DNA of 24,116 nucleotides from Pseudomonadota bacterium (GTDB lineage Bacteria > Pseudomonadota > Alphaproteobacteria > Rhizobiales > Rhizobiaceae), in the NCBI GenBank assembly GCA_023433855.1, contig JAEYTV010000403.1:1-24116 (forward strand), given 5' to 3'. Positions 1 through 9,960 of the stretch are shown here, in pieces; position 1 is the first letter of the stretch, and every line of letters begins with the position of its first letter. A program made the position numbers and the translations under genes. The notes beneath the pieces were generated by a model. The model made no database searches and was not told the DNA's origin. It saw nothing but the letters and a program-made list of their open reading frames with translations.

Positions 1-407
1 ACAGGGACCAGCCTGCTCAGGTCCCGCGGTCCTTGGTAACCCGCATCATCGGTGCCCGCATCGAGGAAACCCTGGAGTTGATCCGCGACCGGATCCAGAA
101 ATCAGGCTTCAGCCCGATCGTCGGAAAGCGTGTCGTCCTCACGGGCGGGGCAAGCCAGCTGACGGGTCTTCCCGAGACTGCGCGTCGCATTCTGGCGCGC
201 AACGTCCGGATCGGACGCCCAATGGGCGTCTCGGGATTGCCCGCCGCGGCCAAGGGGCCAGCATTTTCGACAGCCGTCGGTTTGCTGATCTATCCGCAGG
301 TCGCGGATCTCGAAACGCATGCTTCGCAGGGCGGCCTCGTGGCCATGCTCGGCAACGGCAACGGCAGACTGGCCCGGATGGGGCAGTGGCTGAAGGAGAG
401 TTTTTGA
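1..407 (+). CDS. ftsA: Cell division protein FtsA, C-terminal part (5' end outside window)
   Basis: This is the 3' end of ftsA; the reading frame is open from base 3 and runs to the TGA at 405-407, giving about 134 visible residues. FtsA is an actin-fold ATPase that tethers FtsZ filaments to the inner face of the cytoplasmic membrane at the division site. The visible part corresponds to the last piece of the actin-like fold, with the segment VVLTGGASQLTGLPE (nucleotide-site glycines) and a Gly/Asn-rich hinge. It ends in a basic amphipathic stretch, GRLARMGQWLKESF, which fits the membrane-targeting helix typical of FtsA C-termini. Identity also rests on position, directly before ftsZ on the same strand as in other alphaproteobacterial dcw clusters. 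The last codons (AAG GAG AGT) also form a strong Shine-Dalgarno for the small downstream ORF described separately. Confidence 0.95.
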   Translation, partial: RDQPAQVPRSLVTRIIGARIEETLELIRDRIQKSGFSPIVGKRVVLTGGASQLTGLPETARRILARNVRIGRPMGVSGLPAAAKGPAFSTAVGLLIYPQVADLETHASQGGLVAMLGNGNGRLARMGQWLKESF

Positions 408-499
408 TGCGGGCGATTTGGCGCCTGGCCTCAAAGGATAACTGGAATGAGTTCGGCCGGCGGCGATGCGGCCTGAGAGAGAAGGAACTGGTGCAATGA
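407..499 (+). CDS. Candidate 30-residue ORF bridging ftsA and ftsZ
   Basis: An ATG at 407 shares its A with the ftsA stop (TGATG), and the ORF's TGA at 497-499 overlaps the ftsZ ATG at 496 (ATGA). The 30-codon frame therefore fills the ftsA-ftsZ gap exactly. It has a strong Shine-Dalgarno, AAGGAGAG at 393-400, with 8 bases between AAGGAG and the ATG. The predicted peptide is basic with two Trp (residues 5 and 13), an Arg cluster (18-20), one Cys (21) and no membrane segment. About 21 of the 29 sense codons after the ATG end in G or C, as expected for genes here. I recognise no family. It could be a coupling leader that delivers ribosomes to ftsZ, a real small protein, or chance, since the SD lies in ordinary Lys-Glu codons of ftsA. 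Existence of the ORF is certain; translation is not. Confidence 0.3.
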   Translation: MRAIWRLASKDNWNEFGRRRCGLREKELVQ

Positions 500-2283
500 C
501 GATCAAGCTGCAAACGCCTGACATTACCGAGCTGAAGCCCCGCATCACCGTCTTTGGCGTCGGCGGCGGTGGCGGAAACGCTGTCAACAACATGATAACG
601 GCCGGCCTCGAAGGCGTCGATTTTGTTGTTGCCAATACCGATGCTCAGGCCCTCACCATGACGAAGGCCGAGCGGATCATTCAGATGGGTGTTCGGGTAA
701 CCGAGGGGCTCGGGGCTGGATCCCAGCCGGAAGTTGGACGCGCCGCCGCCGAAGAATGCCTCGATGAGATCGTCGATCACCTCCAAGGCACGCACATGTG
801 CTTCGTGACCGCCGGTATGGGCGGCGGAACAGGAACTGGAGCTGCACCCGTCGTGGCGCAGGCCGCCCGCTCCAAGGGCATCCTGACCGTGGGCGTCGTG
901 ACCAAGCCGTTCCATTTCGAAGGCCAGCGCCGCATGCGGCTTGCAGAGTCCGGCATCCAGGAACTGCAGAAGTCCGTCGACACACTGATCGTCATTCCGA
1001 ACCAGAACCTGTTCCGGATCGCCAATGACAAGACCACCTTTGCCGATGCCTTCGCCATGGCCGACCAGGTTCTCTATTCCGGCGTTGCCTGCATCACCGA
1101 CCTGATGGTCAAAGAAGGCCTCATCAACCTCGACTTCGCCGACGTCCGGTCGGTGATGCGCGAGATGGGCCGTGCAATGATGGGGACCGGCGAAGCTTCG
1201 GGCCCGGGCCGTGCCATGCAGGCTGCGGAAGCTGCCATCGCCAACCCGTTGCTTGATGAAACCTCGATGAAGGGCGCGCAGGGGCTGCTGATCTCCATCA
1301 CCGGCGGTCGCGATCTTACCCTGTTCGAAGTCGATGAAGCCGCAACCCGCATCCGCGAGGAAGTCGATCCGGACGCCAATATCATCCTGGGCGCTACCTT
1401 CGACGAAGCGCTCGAGGGCCTGATCCGCGTATCGGTGGTCGCGACGGGGATCGATCGGGGCGCAGCTGCGGTCGACATCCGGGCCGCCGAAATGAAGGCT
1501 GCACAGAGGCCGATCGTACGGCCCGCCGCGGCCGTGCAGGCAGCGCCAGCCATGGCTCATCCTGCTCAGGCCCCGGTCATGCAGGCTGCTCCCGCTCCGG
1601 CCATCAAGCCGGCGATCGACCCGATTGCCGAGACTATCCGTATGGCTGAAGCAGAAATGGAGCGGGAGCTTGCAATCCCTCAGCCCCAGCATGCGGCTCC
1701 CGCCTCGGTCGTGGCGCAAGCGGTTGTTCAGCAACAGCAGGAAGAGTTCCGCCCGCAGAGCCGCATTTTCGCTGCTGCGCCCGTGGAAGCTCCGGCGCCG
1801 GTGGCACGCCCGGTACCGCAGTCCGGCCATGCCCAGACCCATTTCCACCAACCTGCACCGGCGATGAGCCAGCCGCAGCCTCGGATGGCCCAGCCGCATC
1901 ACCATGAGGTGGCGGCTCCATCCGTGTCGCCGGTGGTTGAACCGGCCCGGATGCCCAAGATCGAAGACTTCCCGCCGGTGGTGAAGGCCGAAATGGAGCG
2001 TCGTGCCCAACCGGTTGCGCAGGTCCAGGAGGAACGTGGCCCCATGGGCCTTCTGAAGCGGATAACCAATTCGCTTGGTCGGCGCGATCAAGAAGAAACG
2101 GCAGTTGCTGAAGCCGTTGCCCCGGCTCCCGCTCCGCAGCAGCGCCGTCCGCTGTCTGCAGAGGCAAGCCTCTACGCACCGCGGCGTGGCAATCTTGACG
2201 ACCACGGCCGCACCGTTCCGCAGGCACAGCACGAAGAGGATCAGTTGGAGATTCCGGCGTTCCTCCGCCGCCAGTCGAACTGA
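496..2283 (+). CDS. ftsZ: Cell division GTPase FtsZ (long rhizobial form)
   Basis: FtsZ is the tubulin-like GTPase that polymerises into the cytokinetic ring on the inside of the membrane. I chose the ATG at 496 (595 aa, starting [10 protein letters not shown]) over the in-frame ATG at 466 because AAGGA at 483-487 is well placed and the earlier start only adds a short non-family extension. Visible landmarks are the N-terminal [12 protein letters not shown] loop (residues 21-32), NTDAQAL (48-53), the tubulin signature GGGTGTG (109-115) and the T7 loop [14 protein letters not shown] (208-221), which carries the catalytic Asp residues. The folded core ends near residue 320. It is followed by about 260 residues of Ala/Pro/Gln-rich, presumably disordered linker, and then the conserved C-terminal peptide [11 protein letters not shown] that binds FtsA and other partners. 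Typical bacterial FtsZ is about 380-400 aa, so the extra length is all linker, as in other rhizobial FtsZ proteins. A terminator follows directly. Confidence 0.98.
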   Translation: MTIKLQTPDITELKPRITVFGVGGGGGNAVNNMITAGLEGVDFVVANTDAQALTMTKAERIIQMGVRVTEGLGAGSQPEVGRAAAEECLDEIVDHLQGTHMCFVTAGMGGGTGTGAAPVVAQAARSKGILTVGVVTKPFHFEGQRRMRLAESGIQELQKSVDTLIVIPNQNLFRIANDKTTFADAFAMADQVLYSGVACITDLMVKEGLINLDFADVRSVMREMGRAMMGTGEASGPGRAMQAAEAAIANPLLDETSMKGAQGLLISITGGRDLTLFEVDEAATRIREEVDPDANIILGATFDEALEGLIRVSVVATGIDRGAAAVDIRAAEMKAAQRPIVRPAAAVQAAPAMAHPAQAPVMQAAPAPAIKPAIDPIAETIRMAEAEMERELAIPQPQHAAPASVVAQAVVQQQQEEFRPQSRIFAAAPVEAPAPVARPVPQSGHAQTHFHQPAPAMSQPQPRMAQPHHHEVAAPSVSPVVEPARMPKIEDFPPVVKAEMERRAQPVAQVQEERGPMGLLKRITNSLGRRDQEETAVAEAVAPAPAPQQRRPLSAEASLYAPRRGNLDDHGRTVPQAQHEEDQLEIPAFLRRQSN

Positions 2284-2309
2284 GTTAAAGGCAGTCACGA
2301 AAGTTGAAC

Positions 2310-2345
2310 AGGCCCGGATCGACGATCCGGGCCTTGGCGCGTTTT
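2310..2345 (+). terminator. Intrinsic terminator after ftsZ
   Basis: A perfect inverted repeat AGGCCCGGATC / GATCCGGGCCT (11 bp, loop GAC) lies at 2310-2334, 27 bases after the ftsZ stop. A moderately T-rich tail (CGTTTTCCTT, from 2340) follows a few bases later. The stem is very GC-rich and stable. The T-run is displaced from the stem, so termination may be partial and could let some transcription reach lpxC. Confidence 0.65.
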
Positions 2346-2532
2346 CCTTAATCGATACGCGTGCTTAAGCTCGTAACATTCCGATACGAACAGTGATTTG
2401 GAATGTGTCCTGTGCCTGCGTAAGAAGGACGTCAACGAGACGCCATGCGCCCCCGATTCATCCTGTCGGCGGCAGGCCGTCAGAAGCTACGGATCACGAT
2501 CTTCAAGATCCGATGAATAGAAGGCATTCGAA

Positions 2533-3489
2533 ATGACCATCGGTTTGCTAGGTTTTCAAACCACGCTTGCGGCTCCTGTTGGAATGAAAGGGATCGGCGT
2601 CCATTCGGGCATGCCGGTCAGCATCACCTTCCATCCCGCCGAAGCCGGCACCGGTGTCGTGTTCAACCGTCTGCTGGAAGACGGCGATTCGGCGGAATAC
2701 CGGGCCGTGTCTTCCCAGGTCGGTCCGACGGATCTTTGCACCATTCTCGGCGCTTCGCCCTCGCGGTGGGTTGCCACCATCGAGCATGTGATGGCGGCTC
2801 TTTACGCACTCGGCATCGACAATGTGGTCGTTGACGTCGAGGGTGCGGAAATGCCGATCATGGATGGCAGTTCCCACCCTTTCATCGAAGCCATCGAACA
2901 GGTCGGTATCGTCAATCTGGGCGTGAAACGTCGCTATATCCGCGTGGTGAAACCCGTGCGGATTGATTCGGGGGCTTCCTGGGCGGAATTCCTTCCGTTC
3001 GATGGCACTCGGTTCGAGGTGGAGATCGACTTCTCGTCGCCGCTGATCGGCCGTCAGAGCTGGAAGGGCAACCTCACGGCGGACACCTTCAAGCAAGAAC
3101 TGTCCAGAGCTCGCACCTTCGGTTTCATGCGTGATGTGGAGCGCCTCTGGGCCGCTGGTTTTGCTCTTGGTTCGTCGCTTGAGAATTCCGTCGTCATTTC
3201 GGACGACGATTCGGTCGTCAATGTCGAAGGTTTGCGTTTCAAGGATGAATTCGTCCGCCACAAGACGCTCGACGCGGTGGGCGACCTGGCTCTCGCCGGC
3301 GCACAGTTTATCGGCTGTTACCGGTCCTATCGCGGCGGCCACAAGATGAATGCCAATGCTCTGAAGGCGCTCATGAGCGATCCGACCGCCTACGAAGTCG
3401 TGGAGGCGCCTTCCGCCCGCGGGACTCGGGTGCGGGCGCGAGAGTTCGTTCCTGTCAATGTGCCGGAACTTACGCACTGGTCCGCATGA
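2533..3489 (+). CDS. lpxC: UDP-3-O-acyl-N-acetylglucosamine deacetylase LpxC
   Basis: LpxC removes the N-acetyl group from UDP-3-O-acyl-GlcNAc, the committed zinc-dependent step of lipid A synthesis in the cytoplasm. The 318-aa length is close to the usual 300-320. The zinc and catalytic residues are visible: TIEHVMAAL with Glu84 and His85, HKTLDAVGDLALAG with His243 and Asp247, and GGHKMN with His270 (the E. coli H265 equivalent). The central MPIMDGSSHPF motif is also intact. The ATG at 2533 follows GAAGG at 2519-2523. The gene sits 249 bp after ftsZ, behind the ftsZ terminator and with its own following terminator, so it is probably a single-gene unit. A 6-bp inverted repeat (CGGATC at 2490-2495, GATCCG at 2507-2512) lies just before the ribosome-binding site; its role is unknown. 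Confidence 0.97.
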   Translation: MTIGLLGFQTTLAAPVGMKGIGVHSGMPVSITFHPAEAGTGVVFNRLLEDGDSAEYRAVSSQVGPTDLCTILGASPSRWVATIEHVMAALYALGIDNVVVDVEGAEMPIMDGSSHPFIEAIEQVGIVNLGVKRRYIRVVKPVRIDSGASWAEFLPFDGTRFEVEIDFSSPLIGRQSWKGNLTADTFKQELSRARTFGFMRDVERLWAAGFALGSSLENSVVISDDDSVVNVEGLRFKDEFVRHKTLDAVGDLALAGAQFIGCYRSYRGGHKMNANALKALMSDPTAYEVVEAPSARGTRVRAREFVPVNVPELTHWSA

Positions 3490-3511
3490 CCTAGTTTCGA
3501 CCCGTCGACTT

Positions 3512-3541
3512 GGCCGCTTCTTCGGAAGCGGCCTTTCTTTT
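3512..3541 (+). terminator. Intrinsic terminator after lpxC (UUCG tetraloop)
   Basis: A perfect 9-bp stem GGCCGCTTC / GAAGCGGCC (3512-3520 / 3525-3533) closes a TTCG tetraloop with a C-G closing pair, the extra-stable C(UUCG)G form. The T-run TTTCTTTT follows at 3534-3541. It starts 22 bases after the lpxC stop. This is a textbook intrinsic terminator and separates lpxC from bamD. Confidence 0.9.
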
Positions 3542-3696
3542 GATGCGGTATGCTTGGGTGCCACAAAAATGCATTAATAGCGCATCATTGCGTTGCTCTC
3601 CCTATGCTTTTATGGCTAGAAGCGGCCTGCTCGGGGCAGGCAACAATGCGCGGGACGATTGGGAACTGTCGAATGAACCATGTAAGGTCTGTTGGA

Positions 3697-4539
3697 ATGC
3701 GTAAGGCCGCGAGAATCGCGTTCGTGTCGATGGTGCTCGCTGGCGCCGGCTTTGGCGTTACCGCCTGCCAATCGGACCCGGACATCGACATCACCAAGCT
3801 CGGTATGGAGAGCGAGTCGCCGGAAGTGCTCTACAATCAAGGTCTCGCAAACCTGAAAGCGGGGCAGTTGAGCGAAGCGTCCCGCAAGTTCGACGCCATC
3901 GACAAGCAGAACCCTTTCACCGAGTGGGGCCGCAAGGCGCTGGTGATGAGCACGTTCACCAAGCATCGTCTGGGCCGCTACGAGGAAGCGATCACCAGCG
4001 GCAACCGCTACATGAGCCAGTATCCGCAATCGGAAGACTCGGCGTACGTCCAGTACCTTATCGGCCTTTCCTATTCCAAGCAGATTGCCGACGTCACGCA
4101 GGACCAGCGCGCAGCCGCGCGGACCATCGAGGCGATGAACAAGGTCGTGAAGGACTACCCGGATTCGGAGTATGTCGAGGATGCGCAGGCGAAGATCCGT
4201 TTTGCGCGCGACCAGCTCGCTGGCAAGGAAATGCAGATTGGCCGCTATTACCTGGAGCGGAAGGAATATCTCGCCGCGATTCAGCGTTTCCGTACCGTCG
4301 TCGAGCAATATCCAAACACCAACCAGGTGGAGGAGGCTTTGGCCCGCCTCACCGAAACCTATTACGCAATGGGTATTGTCGAAGAGGCGCAAACCGCAGC
4401 GGCTATTCTGGGACGCAACTATCCCGACAGCCAGTGGTACGCCGATTCCTACAAGCTGCTGCAGACCGGCGGCGTTCAGCCACGCGAGAACCGCGGATCG
4501 TGGATCTCGCGCGCTGCAACAAGGCTGGTCGGAGCCTAA
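3697..4539 (+). CDS. bamD: Outer membrane assembly lipoprotein BamD (ComL/YfiO)
   Basis: BamD is a TPR lipoprotein of the BAM complex that inserts beta-barrel proteins into the outer membrane. From the ATG at 3697 the protein is 280 aa. It begins with a basic n-region (MRKAARIAF), a hydrophobic stretch and a lipobox VTAC near residue 23, where lipidation would follow cleavage. The rest is tandem TPR-like helices: SPEVLYNQGLANLKAGQLSEA, FTEWGRKALVMSTF, RYEEAITSGNRYMSQYPQSE, ERKEYLAAIQRFRTVVEQYP and VEEALARLTETYYAMG. I chose 3697 because TAAGGT (3683-3688) is spaced correctly. An in-frame ATG at 3673 (8 residues longer) is possible; the frame stays open up to 3550 but that extension lacks family character. 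recN starts 24 bases downstream, so the two are probably cotranscribed. Confidence 0.93.
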   Translation: MRKAARIAFVSMVLAGAGFGVTACQSDPDIDITKLGMESESPEVLYNQGLANLKAGQLSEASRKFDAIDKQNPFTEWGRKALVMSTFTKHRLGRYEEAITSGNRYMSQYPQSEDSAYVQYLIGLSYSKQIADVTQDQRAAARTIEAMNKVVKDYPDSEYVEDAQAKIRFARDQLAGKEMQIGRYYLERKEYLAAIQRFRTVVEQYPNTNQVEEALARLTETYYAMGIVEEAQTAAAILGRNYPDSQWYADSYKLLQTGGVQPRENRGSWISRAATRLVGA

Positions 4540-4563
4540 GATCCCGCTGACGGTAGAGGCAAC

Positions 4564-6237
4564 ATGCTGATCCAGTTGTCGATCCGCGATATCGTTCTGA
4601 TCGAGCGGCTGGACCTTGCATTCGAAGCTGGTCTGTCTGTGCTCACCGGAGAAACCGGGGCGGGCAAATCCATCCTTCTGGACAGCCTCTCGCTGGCCCT
4701 TGGCGGGCGTGGCGACGGCGGACTCGTTCGGCATGGCGAGGACAAGGGGCAAGTCACCGCCGTATTCGATGTCGGTGGGGATCATGCCGCGCGGCGGCTT
4801 CTGCGCGAACAGGGCATCGATGACGACGGAGATCTTATTTTCCGACGTGTGCAATCGGCTGACGGACGTACCCGCGCCTCGATCAACGACCAGCCTGTAA
4901 GCGTGCAGTTGATGCGCGAGGCTGGACAGCTCCTCGTGGAAATCCACGGGCAGCATGACGATCGCGCCCTGACTGACATCAACGCGCACCGCGCGCTGTT
5001 GGATGCCTTTGCCGGACTGGGGGACGAGGTGCAGCAGGTGGCGGCGCTCTTCCGGTCGTGGAAGGATGCGGAACGGTCTTTCAAGACGCACCGCGCGAAG
5101 GTGGAGGCTGCTGCGCGCGAGGCGGATTACATTCGCGCTTCCGTGGATGAGTTGGAAGCGCTCTCCCCGCGGGACGGCGAAGAGGATGAACTCGCCGAAC
5201 AGCGATCCCGCATGCAGAAGTCGGAGCGGATTGCCGGGGATATTTCGGAAGCCTCTGAGTTCCTGAACGGTCACGCTTCGCCGGTGCCCCTCATTGCCTC
5301 CCTGGTCCGGCGGCTGGAGCGCAAGAGCCATGAGGCTCCGGGGCTGTTGGAAGAGACGGTCGAGCTTCTGGATCAGGCGCTCAATCATCTCTCCAATGCG
5401 CAGATGGAGGTGGAGGCGGCACTAAGGCGCACCGAATTCGACCCGCGCGAGCTGGAGCGGGTGGAGGAGCGGCTGTTTGCCTTGCGCGCCGCCGGACGAA
5501 AATACTCTGTCCCTGTCGCTGATCTGCCGGCCTTGGCCGAGAAGATGGTTGCCGACCTTGCCGATCTCGACGCGGGTGAAGAAAGGCTCGCCGAGCTTGA
5601 GAAGAAGACCGGCGAAACCAAGACGGCTTATGACCGGGCCGCCGCAGCGCTTTCAGAGCGGCGCCGCCTTGCTGCCGGCACCCTTTCCGAGGCCGTGATG
5701 GCTGAATTGCCCGCCCTGAAGCTCGAGCGCGCTCGCTTCATGGTCGATGTGCGGAGCGATCCCGAGACCGCCGCCGCCGACGGGATCGACACGGTCGAGT
5801 TTCACGTGCAGACCAATCCGGGCACCCGTCCCGGCCCGATCATGAAGGTGGCTTCTGGCGGTGAACTGTCCCGCTTCCTGCTGGCGCTGAAGGTTGCGCT
5901 CGCCGATCGCGGCTCGGCCCCGACGCTGGTGTTCGATGAGATAGACACTGGGGTCGGCGGAGCGGTCGCCGATGCGATCGGCCAGCGGCTGAAGCGGCTT
6001 TCGGGCAAGGTTCAGGTACTTTCCGTAACCCATGCCCCCCAGGTCGCGGCCCGCGCTGCGACCCATCTCCTGATCTCCAAGGGACCGGCTGCCGAAGGCG
6101 CCGACAAGATCACCACCCGCGTGGCCACGATGGAACCGGAGCACCGCACCGAGGAAATCGCTCGCATGCTCGCCGGCGCCTCGGTGACGGATGAGGCGAG
6201 GGCGGCGGCGAAGCGGCTGCTGGCTGGCAGCGGCTAG
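4564..6237 (+). CDS. recN: DNA repair protein RecN (SMC-like ATPase)
   Basis: RecN is an SMC-family ATPase that acts early in double-strand-break repair by holding broken DNA ends. The 557-aa length is normal. The head-domain halves are at the two ends: Walker A GETGAGKS at residues 29-36 with an N-terminal FxxxLSVLTGE context, the ABC signature SGGELSRFLLALK from residue 431, and Walker B TLVFDEIDTGVGG from residue 454. Between them, about residues 150-370, lies Glu/Arg/Ala-rich heptad-like sequence consistent with a short coiled coil. The ATG at 4564 follows GTAGAGG at 4551-4557. The gene lies 24 bp after bamD, an arrangement common in alphaproteobacteria. I see no LexA-type operator immediately upstream, fitting transcription from the bamD promoter. 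Confidence 0.97.
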   Translation: MLIQLSIRDIVLIERLDLAFEAGLSVLTGETGAGKSILLDSLSLALGGRGDGGLVRHGEDKGQVTAVFDVGGDHAARRLLREQGIDDDGDLIFRRVQSADGRTRASINDQPVSVQLMREAGQLLVEIHGQHDDRALTDINAHRALLDAFAGLGDEVQQVAALFRSWKDAERSFKTHRAKVEAAAREADYIRASVDELEALSPRDGEEDELAEQRSRMQKSERIAGDISEASEFLNGHASPVPLIASLVRRLERKSHEAPGLLEETVELLDQALNHLSNAQMEVEAALRRTEFDPRELERVEERLFALRAAGRKYSVPVADLPALAEKMVADLADLDAGEERLAELEKKTGETKTAYDRAAAALSERRRLAAGTLSEAVMAELPALKLERARFMVDVRSDPETAAADGIDTVEFHVQTNPGTRPGPIMKVASGGELSRFLLALKVALADRGSAPTLVFDEIDTGVGGAVADAIGQRLKRLSGKVQVLSVTHAPQVAARAATHLLISKGPAAEGADKITTRVATMEPEHRTEEIARMLAGASVTDEARAAAKRLLAGSG

Positions 6238-6238
6238 G

Positions 6239-6265
6239 CCGTCTCTTCCCATGGGCGGATTTTTT
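6239..6265 (+). terminator. Possible weak terminator after recN
   Basis: A short stem CCGTC / GGCGG (5 bp with one G-T pair, loop of about 10 bases, 6239-6258) is followed by a run of six T at 6260-6265. The T-run is good but the stem is weak, so this may only attenuate transcription between recN and ligA. Confidence 0.35.
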
Positions 6266-6289
6266 GCTCTACAAAACGACTCGCCCTAG

Positions 6290-8464
<2,175 letters not shown>

Positions 8465-8467
8465 TTG

Positions 8468-9007
8468 TCAGGTCTTTATACGCGCCATCGAATAGGCATC
8501 CACATATTCGCCGTCGCGGAAGGCGAAGGCCTTGAAATGGCCTTCCCTGACGAACCCGTTGCGTTCGTAGAGGCTGATTGCCCGGTCGTTATCGGTATAG
8601 ACGGTCAGTTCGATGCGCTGCAGGTTCAGCCAGCGGTCAGCAATTGCCAGTACTTCGCCTATCAGCGCGCGGGCGATGCCGCGGCCTTGCCAGGCGTCGT
8701 GGACACCCATGCCGATGCTGCCAGCGTGGGACCGGCGGTTGAGATAGCGGTGGAGGCCGACATCGCCGACGATCATGCCGTCCATCACAGCGACAAGGCC
8801 CATGTTGTTGGGCTGCGGACCCTCGATGTATTTGCGGGTTTCCTCGACGGTGTGGTGCGGCGTGCGCAGTGTTCCATACCGGTAGCCGGGCATGTTGTGC
8901 AGCGCGGCGATGCCGGCTGCGTCGAACGGTTCCCGGGCACGGATAGACAGGCCTTCGGGCCATCGGGCCTCCGGATCCAGTGGCGGCGGGATATGGAAGG
9001 TACTCAC
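8468..9007 (-). CDS. yhhY: GNAT N-acetyltransferase, YhhY/AaaT-like
   Basis: This is a 179-aa GNAT-family acetyltransferase. By recall the whole C-terminal half resembles E. coli YhhY (AaaT, an L-amino-acid N-acetyltransferase): RRSH, GxGVxxxWQGRGIARALI, WLNLQRIELTVYTDN, AISLYERNGF and RDGEYVDAYSMARIK. The acetyl-CoA pyrophosphate-binding loop is QGRGIA, residues 107-112. The substrate cannot be read from sequence, but free amino acids are the best guess from the YhhY match. The start is GTG at 9007 because AGGAGAAG lies 6 bases upstream on the minus strand and no nearby ATG fits. The gene converges on ligA with only 3 bp between stop codons. Its leader holds a 10-bp hairpin, listed separately. 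Confidence 0.85.
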   Translation of the reverse strand: MSTFHIPPPLDPEARWPEGLSIRAREPFDAAGIAALHNMPGYRYGTLRTPHHTVEETRKYIEGPQPNNMGLVAVMDGMIVGDVGLHRYLNRRSHAGSIGMGVHDAWQGRGIARALIGEVLAIADRWLNLQRIELTVYTDNDRAISLYERNGFVREGHFKAFAFRDGEYVDAYSMARIKT

Positions 9008-9051
9008 TGCGCTCTTCTCCTGGCATTCGCCGAGGCAGAGCGGAATGAACC

Positions 9052-9077
9052 CAACCCTGCCACTTTCGGCAGGGTTG
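9052..9077 (-). promoter_or_regulatory. 10-bp hairpin in leader of the acetyltransferase gene
   Basis: A perfect inverted repeat CAACCCTGCC / GGCAGGGTTG (loop of 6) lies 44-70 bases upstream of the GTG start on the minus strand. There is no T-run on either strand, so it is not an obvious terminator. It may be a leader structure or an operator for the divergent pair acetyltransferase/exonuclease; this is inference from symmetry and position only. Confidence 0.4.
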
Positions 9078-9263
9078 CGGACGGATGACCGGCTAACGCG
9101 CCAAACCCGCCACGCGCCCTGCAGGGCGAATGGTCACGGTAAGATGCATGTGGGCGACGAAGCGGATCATGGCGTACATCTAGGCCCGAGCAACTGCGAT
9201 ACGTCAAGGACATGATGAGCAGGTCTTTGCCGAATCGGTGTAGCGCTTATAGACAGGGGTCGT

Positions 9264-9893
9264 ATGCTGAAGGATCCAGCCTTGAAAACCATTGCCATCG
9301 ATTTCGAAACCGCCAACGAGCAGCGTGGCAGCGCCTGTTCGGTGGGGCTTGCGTGGATCGCGGACGGCGAGGTGGTGCGGGTCGAGGAGCGGCTGATCCG
9401 GCCGAAGGGCATGCGCTTTTCGTCCTTCAACATCGCCATCCACGGCATCCGGCCGGAACATGTCGAGGATGCCGACGAGTTTCCGGAGGTGATGGACGAG
9501 TTCGTCGACGATTTTCGCGGGGCGACCATGATCGCCCACAATGCGGCTTTCGATTTCAGCGTCTGGCGGGCCTGCCTCGATGCCTACCGCCAGAGCTATC
9601 CGGAGCTTTCCTATCTCTGCAGTGTCAAGATGGCCCAGAAGGTCTGGCCGCATCTCATTTCCCACAAGCTGAACATGCTGGCCAGCCATCTTGGCCTGAG
9701 ATTCATGCACCACAATGCGGCCGAGGATGCAGCGGTCTGCGCCCAGGCGGCGATTGCCATTGCACGGTCGCTCAATGTCGTCCATGTCCGGGACATTGCG
9801 CCTGCGATCGGGATGCAGGCGGGGCGGCTCTATTCGGGCGGTTACGCGCCATGCACATTCCGCGCGCAGCCGTGCAGGGCTGCCAGCCGATAA
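9264..9893 (+). CDS. DnaQ-like DEDDh 3'-5' exonuclease
   Basis: This is a 209-aa protein of the DnaQ/polymerase III epsilon exonuclease superfamily. The DEDDh metal residues are all visible: Asp13 and Glu15 in AIDFETA, Asp97 in AHNAAFD, and His150/Asp155 in HNAAED. The fold covers about residues 8-170. The remaining tail, with two Cys near the end, has no domain I recognise. It is not the replicative epsilon subunit itself as far as I can tell: no clear beta-clamp or polymerase-binding extension is visible, and the protein resembles the stand-alone exonucleases often annotated as DNA polymerase III epsilon subunit-like. The ATG at 9264 follows AGGGG at 9255-9259. The gene is divergent from the acetyltransferase and is followed 67 bp later by creA on the same strand. 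Confidence 0.88.
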   Translation: MLKDPALKTIAIDFETANEQRGSACSVGLAWIADGEVVRVEERLIRPKGMRFSSFNIAIHGIRPEHVEDADEFPEVMDEFVDDFRGATMIAHNAAFDFSVWRACLDAYRQSYPELSYLCSVKMAQKVWPHLISHKLNMLASHLGLRFMHHNAAEDAAVCAQAAIAIARSLNVVHVRDIAPAIGMQAGRLYSGGYAPCTFRAQPCRAASR

Positions 9894-9960
9894 GCGCGGC
9901 TTGTAAAGGGCGTCGGGCTTCTTATCTGATCTCACGGATTGTTTACCGGAGCAGATATCC

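Noticed and set aside
139..2298. 719-codon open frame antisense to ftsZ
   Set aside because: It mirrors ftsZ codon structure in a GC-rich genome; it has no ribosome-binding site or family features, and its His/Arg-rich composition is typical of antisense frames.
2548..3564. 338-codon open frame antisense to lpxC, crossing its terminator
   Set aside because: It runs through the intrinsic terminator hairpin and has no domain signature.
3616..5388. 590-codon open frame antisense to bamD and recN
   Set aside because: It lies wholly opposite two certain genes, with no recognisable domain.
8465..9088. Plus-strand 207-codon frame opposite the acetyltransferase
   Set aside because: The minus-strand frame has a clear GNAT/YhhY match with an SD; the plus frame has none.
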